Source of the DNA: Bacilli bacterium
GTDB taxonomy: Bacteria; Bacillota_I; Bacilli_A; RFN20; CAG-826
Length of the DNA stretch: 17,739 bases
Assembly: GCA_900767605.1 (NCBI GenBank)
Contig: CAAFZT010000037.1
Coordinates: 1-17,739 of the forward strand
Direction: 5' to 3'
Shown: piece by piece, positions 6,918 to 12,876 of the stretch
Layout of the letters: every line of letters begins with the position of its first letter
How positions within the stretch are numbered: the stretch's first letter is position 1
Program-made: the position numbers and the translations under genes
Notes under the pieces: model-generated
The model's database searches: none
What the model was told of the DNA's origin: nothing
The model's input: the letters and a program-made list of their open reading frames with translations, nothing else

Positions 6918-7158
6918 GGGAAGAAAAGACGAATTGTGGTCGGCAAAGGATAAAAGGTCCGCCCCTTCTTCCCTTGAATGTAGCTCCCATGTCAGCCCTC
7001 AGCTAGTAGGCGATGGTATACGCCGCTATTGCGACTGCCCTTTAAAAGTGACGTCTCCTTTTAAAGATTAATCGCCTGCTTTTTGCTCACGACAATCTAG
7101 AACGTGAGCTAGGCCCCTTATAGAAAGGCCGCCGTGATTCCAGCCTTCATGGGTTCTA
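6918..7158 (-). ncRNA. Structured RNA of unknown family (small RNA or cis-acting leader)
   Basis: No convincing reading frame fills this 240-nt stretch, but it is full of helices. A closing pair TAG-aa-CCCATG (7158-7148) with CATGGG-ag-CTA (6991-6981) encloses 178 nt. Inside it, from the 5' side of the minus strand, are GGCC/GGCC (7130-7127 with 7115-7112), GCTCACG/CGTGAGC (7 bp; 7109-7103 with 7091-7085), CTTTAAAAG/CTTTTAAAG (9 bp; 7066-7058 with 7048-7040) and GGCG/CGCC (7024-7021 with 7012-7009). Downstream, GGGAAGAA (6973-6966) can pair with TTCTTCCC (6925-6918), followed by GCATTTT, ending 11 bases before the ribosome site of the membrane protein gene. Helices alone do not fix the strand; I chose minus because of the downstream gene and an AT-rich TAATAT/TATATT promoter-like stretch at 7161-7170. 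It does not match RNase P, tmRNA, SRP or 6S RNA. Size and branching are like the raiA RNA, which I could not confirm. Confidence 0.65.
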
Positions 7159-7296
7159 CAAATATATTAGAGTAAAAAAAGGCAAAAAATTTTTGAAAAT
7201 TTTTTATCGGTTTCCTATTTTATTAAATAACGTCGATTAATATTTTTTAAAATAGTTTTTGGTATCCTTAAATTTTCGCTTATTTCTTTACATTTT

Positions 7297-7326
7297 AAAA
7301 AGAAAACCCCGAGCCGAAGCCCGGGG
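7297..7326 (-). terminator. Intrinsic terminator of the ABC ATPase gene
   Basis: On the minus strand CCCCG-g-GC, a TTCG tetraloop, then GC-t-CGGGG form a GC-rich hairpin (7326-7307) followed by TTTTCTTTTT. It begins 18 bases after the stop codon. The AT-rich stretch 7170-7296 between it and the structured RNA shows no gene. Confidence 0.92.
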
Positions 7327-7344
7327 CGAACGATTTTGGAAAAC

Positions 7345-8700
7345 TTAGAAAATTCTCTTTTCCGTTCTGGAGTCGAAGATGTGGGATTTCGAAAGAACAA
7401 ATCCAAGGTGCATGACGTCTCCACCTTTGATCTCATGGGACAAAGGAATCTTCGCCACCATATCAATTCCACCAAAGTCGGAGTGCACATAGTATTCATG
7501 GCCGAGAAGTTCGGCGACGGATACGGTGACTTCAAACGGTTCGGCAATCTTTTTGGCAGAGGCTTCTTCATCGTCGGTGTCCAAGATATCTTCGGGACGC
7601 ATGCCAAAATCAATTTCATGTTCTCCAAGAAGAGCTTGTTTAAAGAAAGCCAAATCTTCGGTTTTCGTCGCGATTTCTTTTTGAATATTTTCCGCTTCTT
7701 CTTTTTCCTTTTTCGAAAGTTCCTTACCTTCGTTTGGAACAGGGACAGAAGCGTTCAACCTTTCGATATCCGCGGCGGTCGTCTCGATTTCGCTCTTATA
7801 GAAATCTTCATGGGCTTTCACCGCTTCGTCAGAGAGATGAATGCGGTAGCCTCCGGGGAGGACGATATCCCCTTTGTCATAACGGCCTTTGAACAAATTC
7901 ATAGACGGGGAACCAATGAAGGTTGCGACGAATTTGTTCGCCGGGTGATTATAAATTTCAATCGGAGAACCCACTTGTTGGATGCGACCTAACTTCATAA
8001 CAACAATGCGGTCAGCCATCGTCATAGCTTCCGTTTGGTCGTGAGTAACATAAATCGTCGTCGCGCCTAATGTATTGTGTAATTTGATGATTTCACTACG
8101 CATTTGAACGCGAAGTTTGGCGTCGAGGTTCGACAAAGGTTCGTCCATCAAAAAGACCTTTGCATTTCTAACAATGGCGCGGCCCAAGGCTACACGTTGT
8201 CTTTGGCCACCAGAAAGAGCTTTGGGCTTGCGATCAAGGTATTCTTCAATTTGAAGAATTTTAGCTGCATCACGAACGCGGCGATCGATTTCTTCTTTGG
8301 CAAAATGGCGGATCTTTAGACCGAACGCCATGTTGTTGTAAACGGTCATGTGCGGATAAAGCGCGTAGGACTGGAAGACCATGGCAATGTCACGATCTTT
8401 CGGAGTTTTGTCGTTCGCGTATTCGCCATCGATATACAAGTCACCGGCGCTGATGTCTTCCAAACCGGCAACCATACGTAGCGTCGTGGACTTTCCGCAT
8501 CCGGAAGGACCAACAAAAACGATAAATTCCTTCTTTTGGATTTCAAGATTGAAATCAAAAACGGCTTGAACGTTGTTGTCATAAATCTTATCAATATGAC
8601 GAAGGGAAACGTAGCCCATCGTAGGATCGGCAACTTTCTCTTCCTTCACAGCGACTTCTTCGACTTTTTCGGCGTCTGCTTTTTTATTTTTTCCCAGCAT
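7345..8700 (-). CDS. Sugar ABC transporter ATP-binding protein (MsmK/UgpC/MalK type)
   Basis: Energy-coupling ATPase for carbohydrate importers of the CUT1 kind, acting on the cytoplasmic side of the membrane. All catalytic parts are intact: Walker A GPSGCGKST (64-72), Q-loop at 110, LSGGQ (162-166), Walker B VFLMDEP (182-188), D-loop and switch His at 220 (THDQTEAM). The TOBE/MOP domain begins after FIGSPSMNLFKG (about 262) and includes DFGMRPEDI. With 451 residues it is longer than the usual 360-380. The surplus is a charged N-terminal lead of ~27 residues and a charged helical insert at about 293-362 within the TOBE region. I choose the ATG at 8700, preceded by GGAGGG at 10 bases; an upstream TTG (8718) would overlap that site. 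No permease or binding-protein gene is next to it, as with multi-use MsmK ATPases. A terminator follows. Confidence 0.95.
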   Translation of the reverse strand: MLGKNKKADAEKVEEVAVKEEKVADPTMGYVSLRHIDKIYDNNVQAVFDFNLEIQKKEFIVFVGPSGCGKSTTLRMVAGLEDISAGDLYIDGEYANDKTPKDRDIAMVFQSYALYPHMTVYNNMAFGLKIRHFAKEEIDRRVRDAAKILQIEEYLDRKPKALSGGQRQRVALGRAIVRNAKVFLMDEPLSNLDAKLRVQMRSEIIKLHNTLGATTIYVTHDQTEAMTMADRIVVMKLGRIQQVGSPIEIYNHPANKFVATFIGSPSMNLFKGRYDKGDIVLPGGYRIHLSDEAVKAHEDFYKSEIETTAADIERLNASVPVPNEGKELSKKEKEEAENIQKEIATKTEDLAFFKQALLGEHEIDFGMRPEDILDTDDEEASAKKIAEPFEVTVSVAELLGHEYYVHSDFGGIDMVAKIPLSHEIKGGDVMHLGFVLSKSHIFDSRTEKRIF

Positions 8701-8753
8701 AATTGCTATGCCCTCCAATGGATAAAACTATAAATGAAAAAAAGAAAGCAGTC

Positions 8754-8770
8754 TTGTGCACAGTGCACAA
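8754..8770. promoter_or_regulatory. Perfect 17-bp palindrome, likely operator of the ABC ATPase gene
   Basis: TTGTGCAC-A-GTGCACAA is a perfect 8+1+8 inverted repeat in the 76-base gap between the PucR-like gene and the ABC ATPase gene. A weak -10 (TATAGT, 8732-8727) lies downstream toward the ATPase gene, which would put this palindrome at or just above the -35 position. It could instead act as an RNA hairpin ending the regulator transcript, but the T-run starts about 10 bases away. Which protein binds it is unknown. Confidence 0.55.
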
Positions 8771-8776
8771 ATATTA

Positions 8777-9358
8777 TTAATTTCGATAGCTGACACTAAT
8801 TTGGAAATACAATTCAAGCAAAAGGGCATTATGGTAGTCGCGGATATCCAGGTTGGTAAGTTCGATAAATTTGTTAAGGCGATACAAAAAAGTGTTTCGG
8901 TGTACAAATAAGGTTTGGGCCGAAAGCGATTCGTCGCACCCGCATCGCAAATAAGTCCCCGCGGTAAGTAACAAATCATGGGGCACATTATCAAAACAAG
9001 CTTTTAGCAGGGGATAGGCGGAATAATCCCCAAACGAGATTTCCTTTAGAATTACATCGGAAGGAAACATGGCTCTGCATGGGAAATAAGAGGCGGATTT
9101 TTGAAGCAAATCCTGTTCCAAGACCGAATTTTGATGCGCAGCCAAAAATGATATAGAAACCCCTAAATCATCACGAATAACTAACGACAGTGAATCTAAT
9201 TTTGCATAGATTTTGCTATCGGCTAAAAATTCACCGTTTCGATCCCCAAAATAAACAACGTGGTCGGTGTCAACGCCGATTTGACTCAGTTGATCTTCGA
9301 ACGCAATTTTGTCGAATGGGGCGGAAGATAGAAAAAGATAATGTTTTTCCATAGTCAT
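8777..9358 (-). CDS. Small PucR/CdaR-type transcriptional regulator
   Basis: The C-terminal ~60 residues fit the PucR/CdaR helix-turn-helix domain: LLTAGTYLRCGCDESLSAQT, then LFVHRNTFLYRLNKFIELTN and DIRDYHNALLLELYF. The pattern Y-L-x-C-x-x-(D)-x-S-x-x-A-x-x-L-x-V-H-R-N-T-x-x-Y-R-L is distinctive of that family. The N-terminal ~125 residues carry no recognisable sensor domain; full PucR/CdaR proteins are about 370-540 residues, so this 193-residue form is short. I choose the ATG at 9358 because GGGGG lies 5 bases upstream; an ATG at 9352 is the alternative, and a TTG further out (9388) has no ribosome site. It is divergent from the aldolase gene and upstream of the sugar ABC ATPase gene, so it may control one or both, which is inference. 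Confidence 0.78.
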   Translation of the reverse strand: MTMEKHYLFLSSAPFDKIAFEDQLSQIGVDTDHVVYFGDRNGEFLADSKIYAKLDSLSLVIRDDLGVSISFLAAHQNSVLEQDLLQKSASYFPCRAMFPSDVILKEISFGDYSAYPLLKACFDNVPHDLLLTAGTYLRCGCDESLSAQTLFVHRNTFLYRLNKFIELTNLDIRDYHNALLLELYFQISVSYRN

Positions 9359-9455
9359 ATCTTCCCCCAGCCTTGCGACTTTGTCCAAAGGATTCTACAA
9401 GTATGGCTTCCTAAGAAAGAGTTTTGACTTTTTCTAATCAGCGATAGTAAATCCA

Positions 9456-9484
9456 TGGAACTTTTCTTAAGAAAAGACGATAAT
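9456..9484 (+). promoter_or_regulatory. Putative fba promoter with 16-bp palindrome in the spacer
   Basis: GATAAT (9479-9484) is a good -10; the region 17 bp upstream, TGGAAC (9456-9461), is a weak -35. The spacer is occupied by a perfect palindrome CTTTTCTTAAGAAAAG (9461-9476), a possible repressor site. A second -35-like TTGACT (9425-9430) has no well-placed -10. Just before the gene AAGAC-AGGGAG-GTCTT could fold around the ribosome site. Confidence 0.42.
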
Positions 9485-9517
9485 AAGGCCGTTAATAAGA
9501 CAGGGAGGTCTTAAACA

Positions 9518-10399
9518 ATGTTAGTCAATGCTACACGCATTTTGAAGGAAGCCCATGCCGGACATTACGCGGTCGGCCACTTCAACATCAACAATCTTGA
9601 ATGGACGAAAGCCATTCTACTCGAAGCGGAGGCTTTAAAAAGCCCCGTCATCCTTGGCGTCAGCGAAGGCGCTGCCAAGTACATGGGCGGATTCAAAGTG
9701 GTTTCCGCCATGGTTCACGCTTTGGACGAATCGCTTAAAATCAGCGTTCCTGTCGCATTGCACCTTGACCACGGAACCTATGAAGGTTGCTTAGCCTGCA
9801 TCGAAGCCGGCTTTACCTCCATCATGTTCGACGGATCCCATTTGCCCTTCGAAGAAAATGTTGAGAAAACAAAAGAACTCATCAAAATCGCCCATGATAA
9901 AGGACTTTCCATCGAAGCCGAAGTCGGCGCAATTGGCGGAACTGAAGATGGCGTGACGGCGGACGGAGAAGTTGCCGACCCCGAAGAATGCGCCAAAATT
10001 GTTGCCCTCGGCGTTGATTTCTTAGCTGCTGGAATTGGAAATATCCACGGAATCTATCCGAAAAACTGGACGGGTCTTCATATCGACGCCTTGGAGAAAA
10101 TTCAAGAAGCGACTGGAGGAATCCCCCTCGTTCTCCACGGTGGAACAGGCATCCCCGACAATCAAATCAAGGAAGCCATCCAGCATGGCATGAGCAAGAT
10201 CAACGTCAACACGGATTGCCAATTGGTCTTCGCGGAAGCCACGATTGAATATTGTGCTGCTGGTAAAGCCAATCCGACTGCAGAGAACGCTTCCAAAGGC
10301 TATGACCCGCGCAAACTTCTTAAGCCCGGATTCTTGGCCATCCAAGCCAAAGTCAAAGAGAAAATGGAACTCTTTGGTTCCGTTGGCAAAGCGGATTAA
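9518..10399 (+). CDS. fba: Class II fructose-1,6-bisphosphate aldolase
   Basis: Zinc-dependent aldolase that splits fructose-1,6-bisphosphate into dihydroxyacetone phosphate and glyceraldehyde-3-phosphate, cytoplasmic glycolysis. Length 293 fits the short class IIB type. Active-site parts are visible: HLDHG with Asp84 and zinc ligand His85, the acidic EAEVGAIGG (Glu135 region), zinc ligand His177 in GIGNIHGIYP, His207 in LVLHGGTGIP, and the phosphate loop KINVNTDCQ (227-235). The start ATG has AGGGAGGT 7-9 bases upstream. The nearest relatives by memory include tagatose-bisphosphate aldolases (GatY/AgaY), which share this fold, but the N-terminus VNATRILKEAHAGHYAVGHF and the lone glycolytic context favour fructose-bisphosphate aldolase. 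It is a single-gene unit with its own terminator, divergent from the PucR-like regulator. Confidence 0.93.
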   Translation: MLVNATRILKEAHAGHYAVGHFNINNLEWTKAILLEAEALKSPVILGVSEGAAKYMGGFKVVSAMVHALDESLKISVPVALHLDHGTYEGCLACIEAGFTSIMFDGSHLPFEENVEKTKELIKIAHDKGLSIEAEVGAIGGTEDGVTADGEVADPEECAKIVALGVDFLAAGIGNIHGIYPKNWTGLHIDALEKIQEATGGIPLVLHGGTGIPDNQIKEAIQHGMSKINVNTDCQLVFAEATIEYCAAGKANPTAENASKGYDPRKLLKPGFLAIQAKVKEKMELFGSVGKAD

Positions 10400-10413
10400 T
10401 TCCTCTCAACATG

Positions 10414-10446
10414 AAAAAGCCGCCGGTTCGCCCGGCGACTTTTTTA
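10414..10446. terminator. Bidirectional terminator between fba and the kinase gene
   Basis: AAAAAG, CGCCGG, loop TTCGC, CCGGCG, CTTTTTT forms a GC-rich stem flanked by A and T runs, so it has a U-tail in both directions. It serves the convergent fba and cytidylate-kinase-like genes; the TAA stop of the latter is part of the A/T arm. Confidence 0.92.
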
Positions 10447-11061
10447 TAGGTTTGATTCTTTAATTAAGGTAGCAAGATTCTTTGCTAGCATCTTAATGTC
10501 TAGATGCGAAGTATTGACCATGAAATCGTAGTTTCTGCGACATCCCCACTCCTGGCCGGTGTAGAATTCGTAGAATCGGGAACGATTTTTCTCTACCTTT
10601 TGAATTCGTTTGATAAATTCCTTATCGGATAAGGAAGCCTCTTCTTCTTTTTGGCGTTCACGGCACCTTTTCAGTTTTGTTTCCATATCCGCATAAACAA
10701 AGATACGAATGGGATGGAGATCCCTCAAAACATAATCGGCGGCGCGCCCAATGATGACACAGTCGCTTTTGGAGGCGATTTCCTTCAAAAACTCATTTTG
10801 AGCGATATGGACATCGTTATCTTGTTTCAAAACGGTATCGTAGCCATTGTCAAAACTCATTCCGTAATGAATGGGCGGCAAACTGAAGGATTTCTCTTCG
10901 CTCACGCGCTCGATATAGGCCAGGCAATAAGGGGTTCTCTTTTGAATTTCTAATAAAATTTCCCTGTCGTAATAGGCAATACCAAGCTCATCCGCCAAGC
11001 GGCGGCCCAACTCTCTTCCTCCACTCCCGAATTCTCTACCTATCGTAATAATATATCCCAT
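10444..11061 (-). CDS. Cytidylate kinase-like family protein
   Basis: A P-loop NMP-kinase-like protein of 205 residues. The N-terminus IITIGREFGSGGRELGRRLA is the glycine-rich ATP loop of the cytidylate kinase-like family (G-R-x-x-G-S-G-G), followed by ELGIAYYDREILLEI, the substrate-side motif. Later CVIIGRAADYVL and IFVYADMETKLKRCRERQ form the expected strand-helix and lid; MVNTSHLDIKMLAKNLATLI is the usual end. True Cmk (about 220 residues, IAIDGPAGSGKST) differs, so this is the separate YdiC-like/orphan family whose substrate is not settled. I choose the ATG at 11061: GGA of AAAGGA lies about 9 bases upstream, and an extended -10 sits 22 bases upstream. An ATG-less extension to 11127 would run through the promoter. 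Upstream it is insulated by the adh terminator. Confidence 0.85.
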   Translation of the reverse strand: MGYIITIGREFGSGGRELGRRLADELGIAYYDREILLEIQKRTPYCLAYIERVSEEKSFSLPPIHYGMSFDNGYDTVLKQDNDVHIAQNEFLKEIASKSDCVIIGRAADYVLRDLHPIRIFVYADMETKLKRCRERQKEEEASLSDKEFIKRIQKVEKNRSRFYEFYTGQEWGCRRNYDFMVNTSHLDIKMLAKNLATLIKESNL

Positions 11062-11082
11062 GGCTTCTAATCCTTTCGCTAT

Positions 11083-11091
11083 ATTATACCA
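11083..11091 (-). promoter_or_regulatory. Extended -10 promoter of the cytidylate-kinase-like gene
   Basis: On the minus strand TGG-TATAAT (11091-11083) is a perfect extended -10; the -35 region is just T-rich (TTTTCG, 11111-11106). Transcription from about 11076 would leave a 15-base leader. Confidence 0.55.
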
Positions 11092-11112
11092 CCCTTTAAA
11101 ACAAACGAAAAA

Positions 11113-11180
11113 AAGAAAACCCGCCAAGGTTTCGGCTTAGCCATATAAAGGCAAAAGGGAAATTAGCGGGTTTTTGTTTT
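11113..11180. terminator. Long-loop terminator after the alcohol dehydrogenase gene
   Basis: AAACCCGC (11117-11124) pairs with GCGGGTTT (11166-11173), with A/T runs on both outer sides (TTTTCTTTTTTT in the minus direction). The 41-base loop folds further, with GCC/GGC hairpins. It begins just past the adh stop, and ends adh transcripts before the kinase promoter. Confidence 0.75.
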
Positions 11181-11185
11181 AAGAA

Positions 11186-12334
11186 TTAGAGCAAGCTCTT
11201 ATAAAGAGCGACGACGTCCTCTTTGGTGATCGGCGCAGGGTTGCCCGGCATGCAAGCATCCGCCATGGCGCTATCAGCCAAGAACGAGATATCCTCTTCT
11301 TTGACGATACCCTTGAGGTTAGCAGGAATACCAACGGCAAGAGAGAGGTTTTGAACCGCGTTGATTGCCGCTTCGCGATATTCCTCTTGGCTCATCGCAT
11401 CGACGCCCTTAACGCCCATAACACGAGCGATTTCGCGATATTTTTCTCCGGAATAGGGAGCGTTGAAACGCATGCCAGTCGGGAGAAGGATGGAGCAAGC
11501 CATTCCGTGCGGGGTGTCATAAACCGCAGAAAGCGGGTGAGCCATCGAGTGAACCATGCCAAGGCCGACATTGGAGAATCCCATGCCAGCGATATATTGG
11601 CCCAAAGCCATTTGTTCGCGGCCACTCTTTTCATTGCGGACGGCGCTTTCAATGTTTTTGGCAATGATTTCAATCGCCTTGATGTGGAACATATCCGACA
11701 TCTCCCAAGCACCTTTGGTGATGTAGCCTTCAATCGCGTGGGTCAAAGCATCCATACCAGTGAAGGCGGTCAAGCCTTTCGGCATGGAGGACATCATGGT
11801 CGGATCAACGACGGCAACGTTGGGCATATCGTGAGGATCGACGCAAACGAATTTGCGGTGCTTTTCTTCATCGGTAACAACATAGTTAATGGTGACTTCG
11901 GCAGCAGTTCCAGCCGTGGTAGGGACGGCAATGGTGAAAACGCAGGGCTCTTCCGTCGGAGCCACTCCTTCCAAGGAGCGAACATCTGCGAACTTGGGGT
12001 TATTAACGATAATGCCGATGCCTTTGGCGGTATCCATGGCACTTCCGCCACCGATGGCGACGATACCTTCGGCTTTGGCTTCTTTATAAGCGACGACGCC
12101 GTCTTGGATATTTTTGATGGTGGGGTTCGGTTTCACGTCATCAAAGACAACGTAATCGAATTTCGCAGCATCGAGCAATTTGGTAACGTTGGCAACAACG
12201 CCGAATTTCACCAAGCTTTTATCGGTGACAACGAGGACTTTCTTCAAATGATGAGAAAGCAATTCCGGAACGATGTTCTCAATCGCGCCGTAACCGTGAT
12301 AACTCACGGGGTTTAAGCAGAAACGATTAGCCAT
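11186..12334 (-). CDS. Iron-dependent alcohol dehydrogenase (group III, FucO-like)
   Basis: NAD(P)H-dependent reductase of aldehydes or alcohol oxidase of the iron-containing family; in fermenters it makes ethanol, 1,2-propanediol or related alcohols in the cytoplasm. The 382 residues fit FucO/AdhB size. The N-terminal nucleotide domain has GGGSAMDTAKGIG (95-107). Metal ligands follow the family: Asp195 and His199 in GMDALTHAIEGY, His262 in LGMVHSMAHPLSA, and His276 in DTPHGMACSILLP. The C-terminus is helical and complete. GGAG lies about 12 bases before ATG, a longer gap than usual. Exact substrate (lactaldehyde, acetaldehyde, butanal) cannot be read. It has its own promoter with a dyad in the spacer and lies downstream of the glycogen operon. 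Confidence 0.94.
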   Translation of the reverse strand: MANRFCLNPVSYHGYGAIENIVPELLSHHLKKVLVVTDKSLVKFGVVANVTKLLDAAKFDYVVFDDVKPNPTIKNIQDGVVAYKEAKAEGIVAIGGGSAMDTAKGIGIIVNNPKFADVRSLEGVAPTEEPCVFTIAVPTTAGTAAEVTINYVVTDEEKHRKFVCVDPHDMPNVAVVDPTMMSSMPKGLTAFTGMDALTHAIEGYITKGAWEMSDMFHIKAIEIIAKNIESAVRNEKSGREQMALGQYIAGMGFSNVGLGMVHSMAHPLSAVYDTPHGMACSILLPTGMRFNAPYSGEKYREIARVMGVKGVDAMSQEEYREAAINAVQNLSLAVGIPANLKGIVKEEDISFLADSAMADACMPGNPAPITKEDVVALYKSLL

Positions 12335-12367
12335 AATGTGATTTTTCTCCTTTACGCTAACAGAAAT

Positions 12368-12396
12368 ATTATAGAAAGACCTTCTCTTTCCGTAAA
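12368..12396 (-). promoter_or_regulatory. Promoter of the alcohol dehydrogenase gene with dyad in the spacer
   Basis: On the minus strand TTTACG (12396-12391), a 17-bp spacer and TATAAT (12373-12368) form a good sigma-A promoter. The spacer itself is exactly GAAAGA-gaagg-TCTTTC, an inverted repeat that would put a dimeric regulator between -35 and -10. The transcript would start near 12361, leaving about 27 leader bases. Confidence 0.68.
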
Positions 12397-12399
12397 CGA

Positions 12400-12423
12400 A
12401 TACTGATTTATCGAATCAAGTAT
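12400..12423 (-). other. Weak hairpin between the CBS gene and adh promoter
   Basis: On the minus strand ATAC-t-TGATT, loop CGATA, AATCA-GTAT forms a 9-bp hairpin with one bulge. It follows the CBS gene stop by about 12 bases but has only TCGTTT after it, so it may be a weak terminator, an operator or nothing. Confidence 0.3.
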
Positions 12424-12435
12424 GCTCAATAAGCA

Positions 12436-12873
12436 TTATTTTGGTTCGTTTTGCGCATCTCGAGGGAATAAAGCGGTGAAAACGGCTTTTCGGGTGATGA
12501 TTCCGATGAAGATTCCTTTGTCATCTACCATCGGGACATAGTTTTGTTCCACAAGGTAGGGAATCAATGCTTTTAAAGGCGTAGAAACCGGCAAAGGGCA
12601 AACATTGCGATTACGGGGGATATCGCACAAAGGAATATGGTTAATCAGGTTGTAATTGAGTTGGTTGCTTACAAGGTAAAAAAGCAAATCGCCCAAGGCC
12701 ACGCTATCCACATAATGCCCCTCTTCGTCCAAAACAGGAATTTGTTCAAAACGGTGATAGCTCATTTTTTCCAAAACCTGGCGAACGGTATCGTTTCTAT
12801 GCACAAACGCTACCTGAGCCTTAGGAACAAGCAAAGAAAGGATTGTGATATCAGGAAGGGTAACCGTCGCCAC
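12436..12873 (-). CDS. Two-CBS-domain protein, DarB/CbpB (YkuL)-like
   Basis: The 145 residues are one Bateman module. CBS1 covers about 12-65 (LVPKAQVAFVHRNDTVRQVL ... FEQIPVLDEEGHYVDSVALG) and CBS2 about 82-138 (STPLKALIPYLVEQNYVPMV ... GIITRKAVFTAL). CBS pairs bind adenosyl ligands such as AMP, ATP or cyclic di-AMP. The order and spacing resemble my memory of B. subtilis YkuL/DarB and Listeria CbpB: an N-terminal lead with a V-A-x-V-strand, IPVLD, then a GI-x-TRR/K-x-V end. Those proteins bind c-di-AMP and tune the Rel enzyme. Start is GTG with AAGGAG 6 bases upstream; the site overlaps the glgP stop (gap 3 bases), so the two are coupled. No membrane segment or DNA-binding domain is present, so a signalling or enzyme-binding role is likely. 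Ligand is inferred. Confidence 0.85.
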   Translation of the reverse strand: MATVTLPDITILSLLVPKAQVAFVHRNDTVRQVLEKMSYHRFEQIPVLDEEGHYVDSVALGDLLFYLVSNQLNYNLINHIPLCDIPRNRNVCPLPVSTPLKALIPYLVEQNYVPMVDDKGIFIGIITRKAVFTALFPRDAQNEPK

Positions 12874-12876
12874 TTT

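Noticed and set aside
6918..7158. 6S RNA, tmRNA, RNase P or SRP RNA
   Set aside because: I looked for their conserved cores (for example GAGGAAAGUCC of RNase P, the tmRNA 5' end, the SRP GGAAGCAGC loop) and saw none; the multi-hairpin layout is also unlike rod-shaped 6S RNA.
7336..7992. Plus-strand open frame (218 codons) opposite the ABC ATPase
   Set aside because: Antisense to a confidently identified gene; begins inside its terminator and the protein has odd Phe/Arg-rich content.
8701..8718. TTG start six codons upstream for the ABC ATPase
   Set aside because: The TTG lies inside the GGAGGG ribosome site of the ATG at 8700, which explains the start better.
8754..8770. Terminator of the PucR-like gene
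   Set aside because: With a one-base centre and the T-run 10 bases away it is a poor terminator; kept as an operator candidate.
11351..12316. Long open frame (321 codons) on the plus strand opposite the alcohol dehydrogenase gene
   Set aside because: It is an antisense shadow in a codon-biased gene: composition is rich in His, Asn, Phe, Ile and Gly with no domain, no ribosome site and the minus-strand gene is certain.
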